DNA of 64,000 bases from Thiothrix caldifontis (GTDB lineage: Bacteria > Pseudomonadota > Gammaproteobacteria > Thiotrichales > Thiotrichaceae): the NCBI RefSeq assembly GCF_900107695.1, contig NZ_FNQP01000003.1, positions 180,845 to 244,844 on the forward strand. The letters are read 5' to 3'. The translations under genes and the position numbers were made by a program. Within the stretch, counting starts at the first letter, position 1. Each line of letters begins with the position of its first letter. The notes beneath the pieces are model-generated. The model was not told the origin of the DNA, did not search any database, and saw only the letters and a list, made by a program, of their open reading frames with translations. This document shows, one piece after another, positions 54,631 through 62,950 of this stretch.

Positions 54631-54774
54631 ATGAAATTTGATACATCTCACCTGAAACATTGGCTGGCACCGGCGGCAAAAATGCTGGTGTTAATCGGGG
54701 CTTTGGTGGTGATGCTTGCCCATGCCTTGCAAGCCGCCGCCGCGATTGCCGACGATAACCGCCAGATTGTGTGA
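54631..54774 (+). CDS. 47-residue membrane protein, DUF2975-like remnant or minimal form
   Basis: MKFDTSHLKHWLAPAAKMLV starts, then a membrane helix and a C-terminal ALQAAAAIADDNRQIV, which resembles the end of DUF2975 proteins (usually ~150-200 residues, several helices). DUF2975 genes commonly precede a YozG-type HTH gene, as here. So this is either a reduced form or a deletion product. The stop overlaps the GTG/ATG start region of the next gene. Confidence 0.55.
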   Translation: MKFDTSHLKHWLAPAAKMLVLIGALVVMLAHALQAAAAIADDNRQIV

Positions 54775-54779
54775 CCCCC

Positions 54780-54995
54780 ATGCCCATTATTGTGAACCTT
54801 GATGTGATGCTCGCCAAACGCAAGATGCGCTCGAAGGAGCTGGCGGAACGCATTGGCATTACCGAACAGAATGTGTCCCTGCTCAAATCTGGTAAGGTGA
54901 AAGGCATTCGCTTTGATACGCTGGCAAAGATTTGCGAAGTGTTGCAGTGTCAGCCGGGGGATATTTTGGCGTTTGAGTCTGAAACTGGAGAGTAA
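54780..54995 (+). CDS. Xre-family (YozG-type) HTH regulator
   Basis: 71 residues from ATG 54780 (GTG 54771 also possible). MLAKRKMRSKELAERIGITEQNVSLLKSGKVKGIRF contains the HTH (split at ELAERIGITEQNVSLLKSG); the tail CEVLQCQPGDILAFE is typical of YozG. Co-directional with the preceding membrane protein. Possible regulator of the palindrome at 54581. Confidence 0.9.
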   Translation: MPIIVNLDVMLAKRKMRSKELAERIGITEQNVSLLKSGKVKGIRFDTLAKICEVLQCQPGDILAFESETGE

Positions 54996-55008
54996 AAGGA
55001 ATACCACC

Positions 55009-55593
55009 GTGAATGCTGTTACACATGACACCACCCTGTGCCGTTGCGCATGGGTAGACCTGAGCAAACCCGATTACGTCGCCTACCACGACGAAGAATG
55101 GGGCGTACCCGTCCACGATGACCGCAAATTGTTCGAGTTCATCGTGCTGGAATCGGCGCAAGCGGGCTTGAGTTGGTACACCATCCTGCGCAAACGCGAA
55201 AATTACCGCCAAGCCTTCGATGACTTCGACCCCGAAAAAATCGCGCTCTACGACGCTGCCAAAGTCGAGGAATTGCTAGGCAATGCCGGAATTATCCGCA
55301 ACCGCCTGAAAGTATTGGCAACCATCAACAATGCACAACGCTTTCTGGCAGTGCAGGCAGAATTCGGCAGTTTTGATGCTTATCTGTGGAAATTTGTTGG
55401 CGGCAAACCCATCGTGAACCACCGAAAAACCTTGGCAGAATACCCCACCACCACCCCGGAATCGGATGCAATGAGCAAGGATTTGAAAAAGCGCGGCTTC
55501 AAATTCATGGGTTCAACCGTGTGCTACGCGCACATGCAGGCGACAGGGATGGTGAATGACCACATGCTCGACTGCTTCCGGCGGGAGGGATAG
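55009..55593 (+). CDS. tag: DNA-3-methyladenine glycosylase I
   Basis: 194 residues from GTG 55009 (AAAGGA 8 bases before). CRCAWVDLSKPDYVAYHDEEWG, SWYTILRKRENYRQAFDDFDP, AEYPTTTPESDAMSKDLKKRGFKFMGSTVCYAHMQATGMVNDH (split: YPTTTPESDAMSKDLKKRGF; STVCYAHMQATGMVNDH) are the Tag signature, including zinc ligands (Cys4-type, His17-type, His/Cys at end). Removes 3-methyladenine from DNA; with alkB nearby forms an alkylation-repair neighbourhood. Confidence 0.95.
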   Translation: MNAVTHDTTLCRCAWVDLSKPDYVAYHDEEWGVPVHDDRKLFEFIVLESAQAGLSWYTILRKRENYRQAFDDFDPEKIALYDAAKVEELLGNAGIIRNRLKVLATINNAQRFLAVQAEFGSFDAYLWKFVGGKPIVNHRKTLAEYPTTTPESDAMSKDLKKRGFKFMGSTVCYAHMQATGMVNDHMLDCFRREG

Positions 55594-55596
55594 CCA

Positions 55597-55833
55597 ATGG
55601 CAACCGAGTTAAGTTTCGTCGAATACGTCCGCGACCAGATGCAGGGCGCGGGGCAAGTATCGTTCAGGAAGATGTTTGGCGAATACGCTCTGTATTGTGA
55701 ACGCGAGTTTCAGCAAGCTGTGAAAGCTGATTTGCCCAGTGGTTTCGTTACGGCAACGCGGGCAATTCCACCGCAAACACCGTGCCGCCACCGTCTCTGG
55801 CTTGGCAAACCACATTGCCGCCGTGACGGGTAG
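55597..55833 (+). pseudogene. TfoX N-terminal domain fragment
   Basis: 78 codons. MATELSFVEYVRDQMQGAG, VSFRKMFGEYALYCE matches the start of TfoX_N domain proteins (usual length ~100-115). Homology stops near residue 35 (position ~55700); the rest of the open frame is antisense to the histidine kinase end and shows no family pattern. Truncated copy following tag. Confidence 0.75.
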
Positions 55834-56833
55834 CAATTTGCTTGACCAGACTTAAGCCTAAACCCCAGCCGCCTTGCGCTTCGCCGTGTCCGGCAGGTCG
55901 ATAGAAGGGTTCAAATACATGGGCTTGTGCGGCGGGGGGAATGCCTGCGCCGCGATCCAAGACTTGCAGGGTAACGCTGTCGGCAGTGGGGCTAAAAAGT
56001 CGGGCGGTGACATCGCCGCCGCCGTGCCGCCGTGCATTTTCCAGCAAGTTACGGATCAAACGGCGCAGTAAACGTTCATCACCCATGACTTGTAAGGTTT
56101 GGGCTTCGCAATCGGCAGCGGTTCGCGCACATTCTTCCGCCAGCAAGGCTGCGAGGTCAACGGGCTGGCTTTCGAGCGGAATTTCGAGCGTATCCAAACG
56201 GCTGGCGAGCAGGATTTCTTCCACCAATTGGTTGAGTTCGCGCATGTCTTGGCGCATGGCGGTAACGGCGGGCGTGTTTTCAATGTGCTGCTGTTCGGCA
56301 AGCATGGCGAGGCTCATTTGCATCCGTGCCAGTGGCGAACGCAATTCGTGCGAGGCATTCGCCAGCAATTGGCGGTGTCCGGCGAGCAAGGCTTGGATGC
56401 GTGCGGCAGATTGGTTGAAACTGCTGGCGAGTACCGCGACTTCATCGCAGCCTTTGACGGTCATGCGGGTTTCGAGTTTGCCTTCGCCCAAGGCTTCCAC
56501 GCTTTGACGCAATTGTTCCAGACGGTAAGTGAGGCGACGCGCAATCGGGTATGCGCCCAACGATACCACCAGCGCGGTCAGCATCAGCAGTGGAATAATC
56601 GGGATATGGGTCACGCCTTCGGCACGCAAATGCAGCAACAAACCGGAGAGTGCCGACACCAGCAATACGCTGCTGATCACCACCACGTAGATTTGCCAGA
56701 ACAAGCGTTTGCGCAGGCGATGGAAACGGCGCGGCTCTTCCACGCTTTCAACATGCTGCAAGTAATGCTGGTGCAAGTGTTCGCGCATCGCTTGTGCACC
56801 GTGGTTGGCTGGGCAGTGGCGTTCAAATTTCAT
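55748..56833 (-). CDS. Sensor histidine kinase (HAMP, HisKA, HATPase)
   Basis: 361 residues. Two membrane helices (~48-68 and ~82-98) flank a very short periplasmic loop, then HAMP (LTYRLEQLRQSVEALGEG), HisKA with phospho-acceptor in LLANASHELRSPLARMQMSL, and HATPase (N-box LIRNLLENARRHGGGD; G-boxes DRGAGIP, GWGLGLSLVKQI). CpxA/RstB-type architecture. ATGA overlap with the OmpR-type regulator gene upstream: an operon. Confidence 0.93.
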   Translation of the reverse strand: MKFERHCPANHGAQAMREHLHQHYLQHVESVEEPRRFHRLRKRLFWQIYVVVISSVLLVSALSGLLLHLRAEGVTHIPIIPLLMLTALVVSLGAYPIARRLTYRLEQLRQSVEALGEGKLETRMTVKGCDEVAVLASSFNQSAARIQALLAGHRQLLANASHELRSPLARMQMSLAMLAEQQHIENTPAVTAMRQDMRELNQLVEEILLASRLDTLEIPLESQPVDLAALLAEECARTAADCEAQTLQVMGDERLLRRLIRNLLENARRHGGGDVTARLFSPTADSVTLQVLDRGAGIPPAAQAHVFEPFYRPAGHGEAQGGWGLGLSLVKQIATRHGGNVVCQARDGGGTVFAVELPALP

Positions 56834-57540
56834 AGGGTATCGTCGCTGTCTTGCGCACGGGCGAACACATAACCTGCCCCGCGCAGGGTCAGGATGCGGC
56901 GTGGGTGTTTGGGATTGTCTTCAATCGCGGCACGTAAGCGTGAAATGTGGACATCAATCGAGCGGTCGAAGGCTTCCAGCGGTTCGCCTTTCACCATGTC
57001 CATGAGTTGGTCGCGGCTTAACACCCGTCCGGCGCGTTCCGCCATTGCCACCAGCAGGTCGAATTGGTAACTGGTGACTTCGCGCACTTGCCCGTCAACA
57101 CGGATTTCACGGGCTTCGCGGTCGATTTCCAAACGCCCAAACCGTAACACGGGGACATGCGCGGCATCGCGTGCGCCACGCCGTAAAATCGCTTTGATGC
57201 GGGCGCGTAATTCACGCGGTTCAAACGGTTTGGGTAAGTAATCATCCGCGCCCATTTCCAAGCCGATAATGCGGTCGGTGGCATCGCCGCGTGCAGTGAG
57301 CATCAGGATCGGAATTTGCGCGGTATTGCCAGTGCGTAAGGTGCGGCACAAGTCCAAGCCATCCGCGTCGGGCAGCATCAAATCCAGAATAATCAACGCC
57401 CAATGCCCTTGCGCCGCGAGTTGCAAGCCACTTTTGCCAGTGTGGGCGCAGGTCACGGCATAACCCGCTTCGGCGAGGTATTGCACCAGCATTTGGCTTA
57501 AACGCACATCGTCATCAATCAATAGCAACGGTTCTGGCAT
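56830..57540 (-). CDS. OmpR-family response regulator
   Basis: 236 residues from ATG 57540. Receiver with LLIDDD, IILDLMLPDADGLDLC (phospho-Asp) and LPKPFEP; C-terminal winged helix VREVTSYQFDLLVAMAERAG, RVLSRDQLMDMVKGEPLEAFDRSIDVHISRLR (split: LSRDQLMDMV, DRSIDVHISRLRAAIEDN). Paired with the kinase downstream. RstA/CpxR-like. Confidence 0.95.
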   Translation of the reverse strand: MPEPLLLIDDDVRLSQMLVQYLAEAGYAVTCAHTGKSGLQLAAQGHWALIILDLMLPDADGLDLCRTLRTGNTAQIPILMLTARGDATDRIIGLEMGADDYLPKPFEPRELRARIKAILRRGARDAAHVPVLRFGRLEIDREAREIRVDGQVREVTSYQFDLLVAMAERAGRVLSRDQLMDMVKGEPLEAFDRSIDVHISRLRAAIEDNPKHPRRILTLRGAGYVFARAQDSDDTL

Positions 57541-57625
57541 GATTCCTCCCAATACGGCAAAGCGTTACCCCCGATTGGAGCAACGCTTGCGTATTATCCT
57601 CGATAGCGGGTGACGATGAACGTGT

Positions 57626-58006
57626 TTAGTGTAGCAAATTAACCGCTTTGGCGCGTTGGTCGGGGGTGGCGGCAATGCCATCCAGCATCATGCTCAACGG
57701 CATTTGTTGTACCCGCCCATTGTAGGCTTGCGTCACGCTGGGCTGTTCCATGTGCCCCATGCGCATATGTTTATCGTGGTGATGGCTGCAACCTTTGCCC
57801 GCGAAAAAGCTCAGTAGGGCAATGGCGATAATACCTAAGACAAGTTTTTTCTTGCAGCAATGTTTGCCGTGCCAGTCACCCTTTTCACCACCAAACGGGC
57901 GGCATTTGCTCCAACGGCAACCGCTGGTGTGACTTTCTGGCACTGTTTCTGCGGTCGGCTGGCTGTTTTCTGGGGTAGTGTCAGTGGTTTTGGTTTCGTC
58001 AGTCAT
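57626..58006 (-). CDS. Hypothetical Cys/His-rich membrane protein upstream of the two-component genes
   Basis: 126 residues from ATG 58006 (GGAGT upstream). Acidic Thr-rich N-terminus, then a Cys-rich stretch (SGCRWSKCRPFGG, KHCCKKK), one membrane helix (LVLGIIAIALLSFFAGKGC), and a His-rich outer segment (CSHHHDKHMRMGHME) that looks metal-binding. It lies 85 bases before the OmpR-type gene on the same strand and may be part of a metal or envelope stress response; this is inference. Confidence 0.7.
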   Translation of the reverse strand: MTDETKTTDTTPENSQPTAETVPESHTSGCRWSKCRPFGGEKGDWHGKHCCKKKLVLGIIAIALLSFFAGKGCSHHHDKHMRMGHMEQPSVTQAYNGRVQQMPLSMMLDGIAATPDQRAKAVNLLH

Positions 58007-58198
58007 GAGAGGTACTCCATTCAAAATCAGTTGCTTGGTTTTTATCAACCAGTGTGTGATCTGGTATGGGTACATCATGCAGCGCGGGCATTGCTGGAAT
58101 GTGGCGCGAATGTAAAGTTTTGTGAAGTGATGACGGTGGTTGTAACCTTTCGCGCTAGCGCTTGTATAAGTGCTATCACCCACGCACCGGGAACTTTT

Positions 58199-58735
58199 GT
58201 GGACATCCAAACCATCCTCCAGCACATCGCCCAAGGCAATCGGCAGGCATTCGCGCCGCTGGTGGAACGCTATCAGCGCCCGTTGTTCAGCTACCTGGGG
58301 CGCATGGGTTTCACACCCGCGCAGGCAGAAGATTTGGCACAGGAAACCTTCACCCGCGCATGGCAACATTTGGGGCAATACGACGCGCACCGTGCTGAAT
58401 TTTCCACATGGCTATTCACCATCGCCCGCCGTTTGGCGTTAAATGAGCTGGAACGCGCAGGCAATCGGCTGGAAATGCACTGGGGCGAAGATGTACCCGA
58501 CGTTGCCAGCCAAGACGCTACCCCGCTGGAACACACCGAACAACACGAGCAGCAACGCCGCTTGCAAGCCGCCCTCAAACGCTTACCCCCGCAAGAACGC
58601 AGCCTGTTAGCCTTGGCGTATAGTCAGGGTTTGGATATGCAAGCCATTGCCCACATCGAAGGCTGTAGCGTCGGCGCAGTCAAAACCCGTTTGCACCGCG
58701 CCCGCGAACAATTACGCCACTGGCTAGGAGCTTGA
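58199..58735 (+). CDS. ECF-type RNA polymerase sigma factor
   Basis: 178 residues from GTG 58199; in-frame ATG 58130 gives an unconserved extension. Sigma region 2: AFAPLVERYQRPLFSYLGRMG, EDLAQETFTRAW, FSTWLFTIARRLALNELERA. Region 4: LKRLPPQERSLLALAYSQGL, CSVGAVKTRLHRAREQLRHWL. Followed after 1 base by a small membrane protein that may be its anti-sigma factor. A perfect palindrome GCGCTAGCGC (58152-58161) lies in the leader. Confidence 0.92.
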   Translation: MDIQTILQHIAQGNRQAFAPLVERYQRPLFSYLGRMGFTPAQAEDLAQETFTRAWQHLGQYDAHRAEFSTWLFTIARRLALNELERAGNRLEMHWGEDVPDVASQDATPLEHTEQHEQQRRLQAALKRLPPQERSLLALAYSQGLDMQAIAHIEGCSVGAVKTRLHRAREQLRHWLGA

Positions 58736-58736
58736 C

Positions 58737-58970
58737 ATGGCACAACACGACGATCCCTTGGAACGCTTACTGCAACTCGAGCCGCTGGATGTGCCGCAAG
58801 GTTTCAGCGAGCGGGTAATGCAGCGCATCACCTATTTACCTTTGCCCGCGCAAGGCAGCCAGCCCTTGGAATGGTTGCAATGGTTAGCGTTGGCAGGCGG
58901 CGCATTGGCGGGTATCGGTCAAGTGCTGGGCTTTGTGTTCGGCATCTGGATGGTGAGTGCAGCGGGTTAA
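58737..58970 (+). CDS. Small membrane protein after the sigma factor, possible anti-sigma
   Basis: 77 residues. N-terminal soluble part with LERLLQLEPLDVPQGFSERVMQRI, one membrane helix near 49-72 (LALAGGALAGIGQVLGFVFG). Position one base after an ECF sigma gene and the topology fit a minimal anti-sigma factor, but it lacks a ZAS Cys-His motif. Inference from context. Confidence 0.7.
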   Translation: MAQHDDPLERLLQLEPLDVPQGFSERVMQRITYLPLPAQGSQPLEWLQWLALAGGALAGIGQVLGFVFGIWMVSAAG

Positions 58971-59036
58971 ATGCGCTGTAACCGTTGCCGATCTCGGCGG
59001 TATAACTCAGCATGAATCACAACTTTGGAGCTTTCC

Positions 59037-59816
59037 ATGCAATCGGATACTTTGATTTACCAACGCCGCCAGCCGTGGTTTGCGGCATTCATGTCCTTCA
59101 TCCTGCCCGGTTTTGGGCAGCTTTATAACGGTGACTGGAATAAGGCGACCTGGCTGTTTCTGGGCTTTGCGCTGTTGGCAGTTCCGGCGATTGCGGTGAT
59201 TGCCTTGTATTTGCCTGCGGGCTGGACGTTTCCAACCCTGTTACTGAGTTTGTTGACCTTATTGGGGCTGTGGGGCTATAGCGTGGTGGATGCGTTTCGC
59301 ACCGCGCGGCGTTTGCAGGCTTATACCCCGAAGCCTTGGCAGCGGGGCAGTTTATACGTGCTGGTGTGGTTGTTGTGCAGTGTGCTCACCTTGCCGTTAC
59401 TGATTGATTTTGTGCGCACGCATTTGGTCGAGTCGTTCCGTATACCGTCGGCGAGTATGCAGCCAGCGGTGCTGGCGGGAGATATTCTGTTTGCCGATAA
59501 ACGCTATAACCGCCCCGGCCTGAAGGCGGTGCAACGTGGGGATATTGCGATCTTTGTGTATCCGAATGACCGCACCACGTATTACATCAAGCGCATTGTC
59601 GGCTTGCCGGGGGATGTGATGAAAGTCGAGGGCGGCGAAATTACCGTGCCAGCAGGAGAGGTGTTTGTACTGGGGGATAACCGTGCTGCCAGCAAAGATT
59701 CCCGCGATTTCGGCACCGTGCCGTTGCAGGATGTGGTGGGCAAGGCGCGGCAAATCTGGTTTTCCCGTGGTGATGGTGCAATACGCTGGGAGCGTTTAGG
59801 CAAAGTGGTCGAGTAA
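59037..59816 (+). CDS. lepB: Signal peptidase I with extra N-terminal membrane domain
   Basis: 259 residues from ATG 59037 (TTGGAG precedes it). Residues 1-~110 contain PWFAAFMSFILPGFGQLYNGD, a TM2-like module, and three further helices; the peptidase domain follows with catalytic Ser in RIPSASMQP, Lys in YYIKRIVGLPGDV and the GDNRAASKDSRDFGTVP box. The normal LepB has two N-terminal helices; the extra module is a fusion. Cleaves signal peptides of exported proteins. Confidence 0.93.
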   Translation: MQSDTLIYQRRQPWFAAFMSFILPGFGQLYNGDWNKATWLFLGFALLAVPAIAVIALYLPAGWTFPTLLLSLLTLLGLWGYSVVDAFRTARRLQAYTPKPWQRGSLYVLVWLLCSVLTLPLLIDFVRTHLVESFRIPSASMQPAVLAGDILFADKRYNRPGLKAVQRGDIAIFVYPNDRTTYYIKRIVGLPGDVMKVEGGEITVPAGEVFVLGDNRAASKDSRDFGTVPLQDVVGKARQIWFSRGDGAIRWERLGKVVE

Positions 59817-59973
59817 GACAGTTGGAAAGACTGTTTCATGGCGGTTTTTGCATAGGCTTTGGCTGATTCATCCAATTTATTCCGAACCATTTCCATCATG
59901 ATTAACCTCAAGTCAGCAGTGTTAGAACGCTGAACACGATCAACAGTCGAGTTCCACTCAAGAGGTGATTATC

Positions 59974-60147
59974 ATGAACATGAAAAAGATGCGCGGTGCT
60001 ATTGATCCAATCACATTGGGCTTCCTGATTACTGCGGCTATCGGAATCATGAGCGCTCATACCAGTGCCAGGATTCAGCAGACACCTGCTGTACAACAGG
60101 GGCAGGTTCAACCCATTAATGTAGTCTATTTAACCCACCAGCAGTAA
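59974..60147 (+). CDS. Hypothetical 57-residue protein
   Basis: MNMKKMRGAIDPITLGFLITAAIG begins (split), with one membrane or signal-like helix and then HTSARIQQTPAVQQGQVQPINVVYL. AGAGGT at good spacing before ATG 59974. No family recognised. Stands alone between lepB and the hybrid kinase gene. Confidence 0.6.
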   Translation: MNMKKMRGAIDPITLGFLITAAIGIMSAHTSARIQQTPAVQQGQVQPINVVYLTHQQ

Positions 60148-60274
60148 GCCTCACTTTCAGACCGGGGTGGTGGGGTTTGCCGCCCCTGTCTGTTGTCATT
60201 CCGCCTGCATTTTCCTGTATGCTTACCCTCATCAGTGGCGCTTGTCGCCAGCGCGAGCGAGGGAAACAGTAATC

Positions 60275-62944
60275 ATGAATGAAGCGGCTTTTCTGCTCTA
60301 CGCACTCACCGGCATCATGGCGATGTCATTGGGGTGGGATGGCTTCAAAAACCGTTATTTACCGATTGCCCGACCGTTTACGGTATTCGCTTACTTAATG
60401 GCCATCTTTGCCGGTTTACGTGCGCTCGAACTGTTTGAATGGGATAAGGGGCAATTGATCGGGCAGGCTTTACTGGATTTTGATTTTTTGTTGGCATCTT
60501 TAGTTTATCCGATCTGGGTCTGGATGCTGCTGGAATACCAACAGGAACGGAAGGTTGCCATGACTGATTTCAGAATCCTGCTGTTTCTGATTCATCCGGT
60601 GCTGCAATTTCTGCTGGTGGTTTTTGATATGGTTGCTCATGGTTATTTAAGTCAGGCATCCAGCGTTGCGCTGATAAATCCTGAGCAACGGCTCGGCAGT
60701 TATGTCATTGTTCGGTATATCTATGCGTGGAGTACATTATTGCTGTTAACGGTGCTTACGCCTTATCTGATGATAAAAAAACAGCAACACACGATTTCGG
60801 ATGTAGTCAAAATCGTCGTATTAACACCGTTGCCGTTTGCCTTTTTTGCCCTGCATAAATACGGTGTGACTGAATACCGTTTGACGGTCGTTTTTATGAC
60901 CCTTTATTTGTTCTGGATCAGCCGTCAGTACCGCTTGCTGGATGTCATGCCATTAGCCTTGCGCGGCGTTATGGATAACGTCAATTCGGGCATTTTGGTG
61001 AGTAATGCTCAAGCGAAATTGCTGTTTGTAAATGAGTGTGCCAATAAACTTCTCAACCTTGACCTATCGCCAGAGACGCTTAAGCGGCGTGAACAGGACA
61101 TTCCCGAAAAGCTCAAACAGTGCTTTGATTTTTCGAGTCCGAAAAAACAGGAAGCACAACTGGAGATTGAGGGCAGTCATCAAGGCGCACCCCATCGTCA
61201 TATTGATGCGGTTTTACAACCTATTTTGCACCCCAAAACCCAGCGGCATTTAGGGGCTACGCTGTCGTTGCATGATGTCACAGAGCGCAAAAATACCGAG
61301 CTGCAACTGCAACGCTTTGACCGCCAGAAGTCCGAGTTTTTCGCAGGTATTTCGCATGAATTCCGCACCCCGCTGACCTTAAGTCTGGGTAATCTGGATG
61401 ATGTCTTGGAAGACGCTGAGCGTATCAAACCCGCAGAACTGAAAGCCGCATTATCCAGCGTTAAACACAACAATCAGCGCTTGTTGGCATTGGTCAACCA
61501 GTTGCTGGAGTTATCGCGGCTGGAAGCGGGTTCGTTGCCGATCAAGCCTACTTTGCTGCATCTGGACAGTTATCTGCCGCCGCTGATTGCCAATTTCGAG
61601 TCGCAAGCCAGCAGGCAACGCTGCCACATCCACTTGCAGTTCAATCATCACACCGCGCAACAGTCTGCGTTGTATTTCGATGCGGATGCCTTCGATAAGG
61701 TGATGCTCAACCTCATCTCCAATGCCCTGAAAAGTATGCCGGAGGGTGGTGATGTCACCATCCAACTGGGCTCACCGGATGATGCAACGCTGCAACTCAG
61801 CGTGCGTGATACCGGCTGTGGCATTCCCGCCGATGCCTTGGACAAGGTGTTTGAGATGTTCTATTCCCACGAACACAGCAATCCCGCTTGGCAACCGGGT
61901 ACAGGGGTTGGCTTGTCACTCGTCAAGCAATTGTTAAAGCGACATGGCGCGGACATTCAGGTGGAAAGTGTCGAAGGGCAGGGATCAACCTTTACCATTA
62001 CCTTTCGCAAAGGCTATGCACATTTCCCGCCGGAATTGGTGGTGCAACATCAATCCAATGCCGCGCTTGCTGCCGACAAGTATCAGCATTTACTGACGTT
62101 GGATGCTGTCGGTGAACCCGTGCGGATTGATAACGATGCCGTGTTGATGGGTTTTGAGCGCAATGAAGTTTCCGAAAAACTGGTGTTGCTGGTTGACGAT
62201 AATGCCGAGATGCGTGCCTACATCCGCAAGCATCTGGCGATCCATTTTCGCTTGATCGAAGCCGCCGATGGTGAAGAAGGGCTGGCACTGGCGCGGGAAG
62301 CCATGCCCGATCTGGTGTTGTCGGATGTGATGATGCCGAAAATGAATGGCTATGAGCTGTGCCGTGAACTGAAAAGCCATCCGCAAACCAGCCATATTCC
62401 GGTGTTGCTGTTGACCGCCAAATCCAGCCACAACGAAAAGCTGGAAGGGTTGGAACTGGGCGCGGATGATTACCTGAGCAAGCCTTTTGATGTCAGGGAA
62501 CTGACGCTGCGGATGAACAATCTCATTGCGTCACGGCGCACGATTCAGGCGTTTTACCAGCATCACGGTTTGCAGCAAGTGATCTGTCATCCCGAACTGC
62601 CCAAACGCGAAACCTCGTTTCTCGATACCCTGCAAAAATACGTGGAAGCCAATATTGGCAATGCCGACATCAAAGTCGCGGATTTAGCCGAAGCGGTGCA
62701 CATGAGTGAGCGCAGTTTAAACCGCAAGCTGAAAGCCTTAACCGGCGATACCCCCAAAAACATGGTATTAGTGATTCGTCTGGAATACGCCAAAAAGATC
62801 CTGACGCATCACCCGGATGAACCCGTCACACAAGTCGCTTATCAAGCGGGTTTTGCCGATGCTTCGCACTTCACCCGTAGTTTTAAGGCTTACTATGCGA
62901 TGACACCCACAAAATTCAGGGAGCAAAACGCAGCAACACCCTGA
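60275..62944 (+). CDS. Hybrid sensor kinase: 7-span membrane sensor, PAS, HisKA, HATPase, REC, AraC HTH
   Basis: 889 residues from ATG 60275 (GAGGG upstream). About seven membrane helices (residues 5-215), PAS-like part (NVNSGILVSNAQAKLLFVNE), HisKA FAGISHEFRTPLTLSLGNLDD with the phospho-His, HATPase (N-box MLNLISNALKSMPEG, G-boxes DTGCGIP, GTGVGLSLVKQLL), receiver (LVLSDVMMPKMNGYELC, AKSSHNEKLEGLELGADDYLSKPF) and an AraC-type HTH at the end (VAYQAGFADASHFTRSFKAYY). A one-protein two-component system; target genes not evident. Confidence 0.93.
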   Translation: MNEAAFLLYALTGIMAMSLGWDGFKNRYLPIARPFTVFAYLMAIFAGLRALELFEWDKGQLIGQALLDFDFLLASLVYPIWVWMLLEYQQERKVAMTDFRILLFLIHPVLQFLLVVFDMVAHGYLSQASSVALINPEQRLGSYVIVRYIYAWSTLLLLTVLTPYLMIKKQQHTISDVVKIVVLTPLPFAFFALHKYGVTEYRLTVVFMTLYLFWISRQYRLLDVMPLALRGVMDNVNSGILVSNAQAKLLFVNECANKLLNLDLSPETLKRREQDIPEKLKQCFDFSSPKKQEAQLEIEGSHQGAPHRHIDAVLQPILHPKTQRHLGATLSLHDVTERKNTELQLQRFDRQKSEFFAGISHEFRTPLTLSLGNLDDVLEDAERIKPAELKAALSSVKHNNQRLLALVNQLLELSRLEAGSLPIKPTLLHLDSYLPPLIANFESQASRQRCHIHLQFNHHTAQQSALYFDADAFDKVMLNLISNALKSMPEGGDVTIQLGSPDDATLQLSVRDTGCGIPADALDKVFEMFYSHEHSNPAWQPGTGVGLSLVKQLLKRHGADIQVESVEGQGSTFTITFRKGYAHFPPELVVQHQSNAALAADKYQHLLTLDAVGEPVRIDNDAVLMGFERNEVSEKLVLLVDDNAEMRAYIRKHLAIHFRLIEAADGEEGLALAREAMPDLVLSDVMMPKMNGYELCRELKSHPQTSHIPVLLLTAKSSHNEKLEGLELGADDYLSKPFDVRELTLRMNNLIASRRTIQAFYQHHGLQQVICHPELPKRETSFLDTLQKYVEANIGNADIKVADLAEAVHMSERSLNRKLKALTGDTPKNMVLVIRLEYAKKILTHHPDEPVTQVAYQAGFADASHFTRSFKAYYAMTPTKFREQNAATP

Positions 62945-62950
62945 ATAGCA

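Noticed and set aside
59821..59911. Minus-strand start MMEMVRNKLDESAKAYAKTAM with an open frame running into lepB antisense
   Set aside because: Only the first ~30 residues lie outside lepB and look protein-like; the rest is the reverse of a conserved gene. A degraded small gene is possible but not supported.
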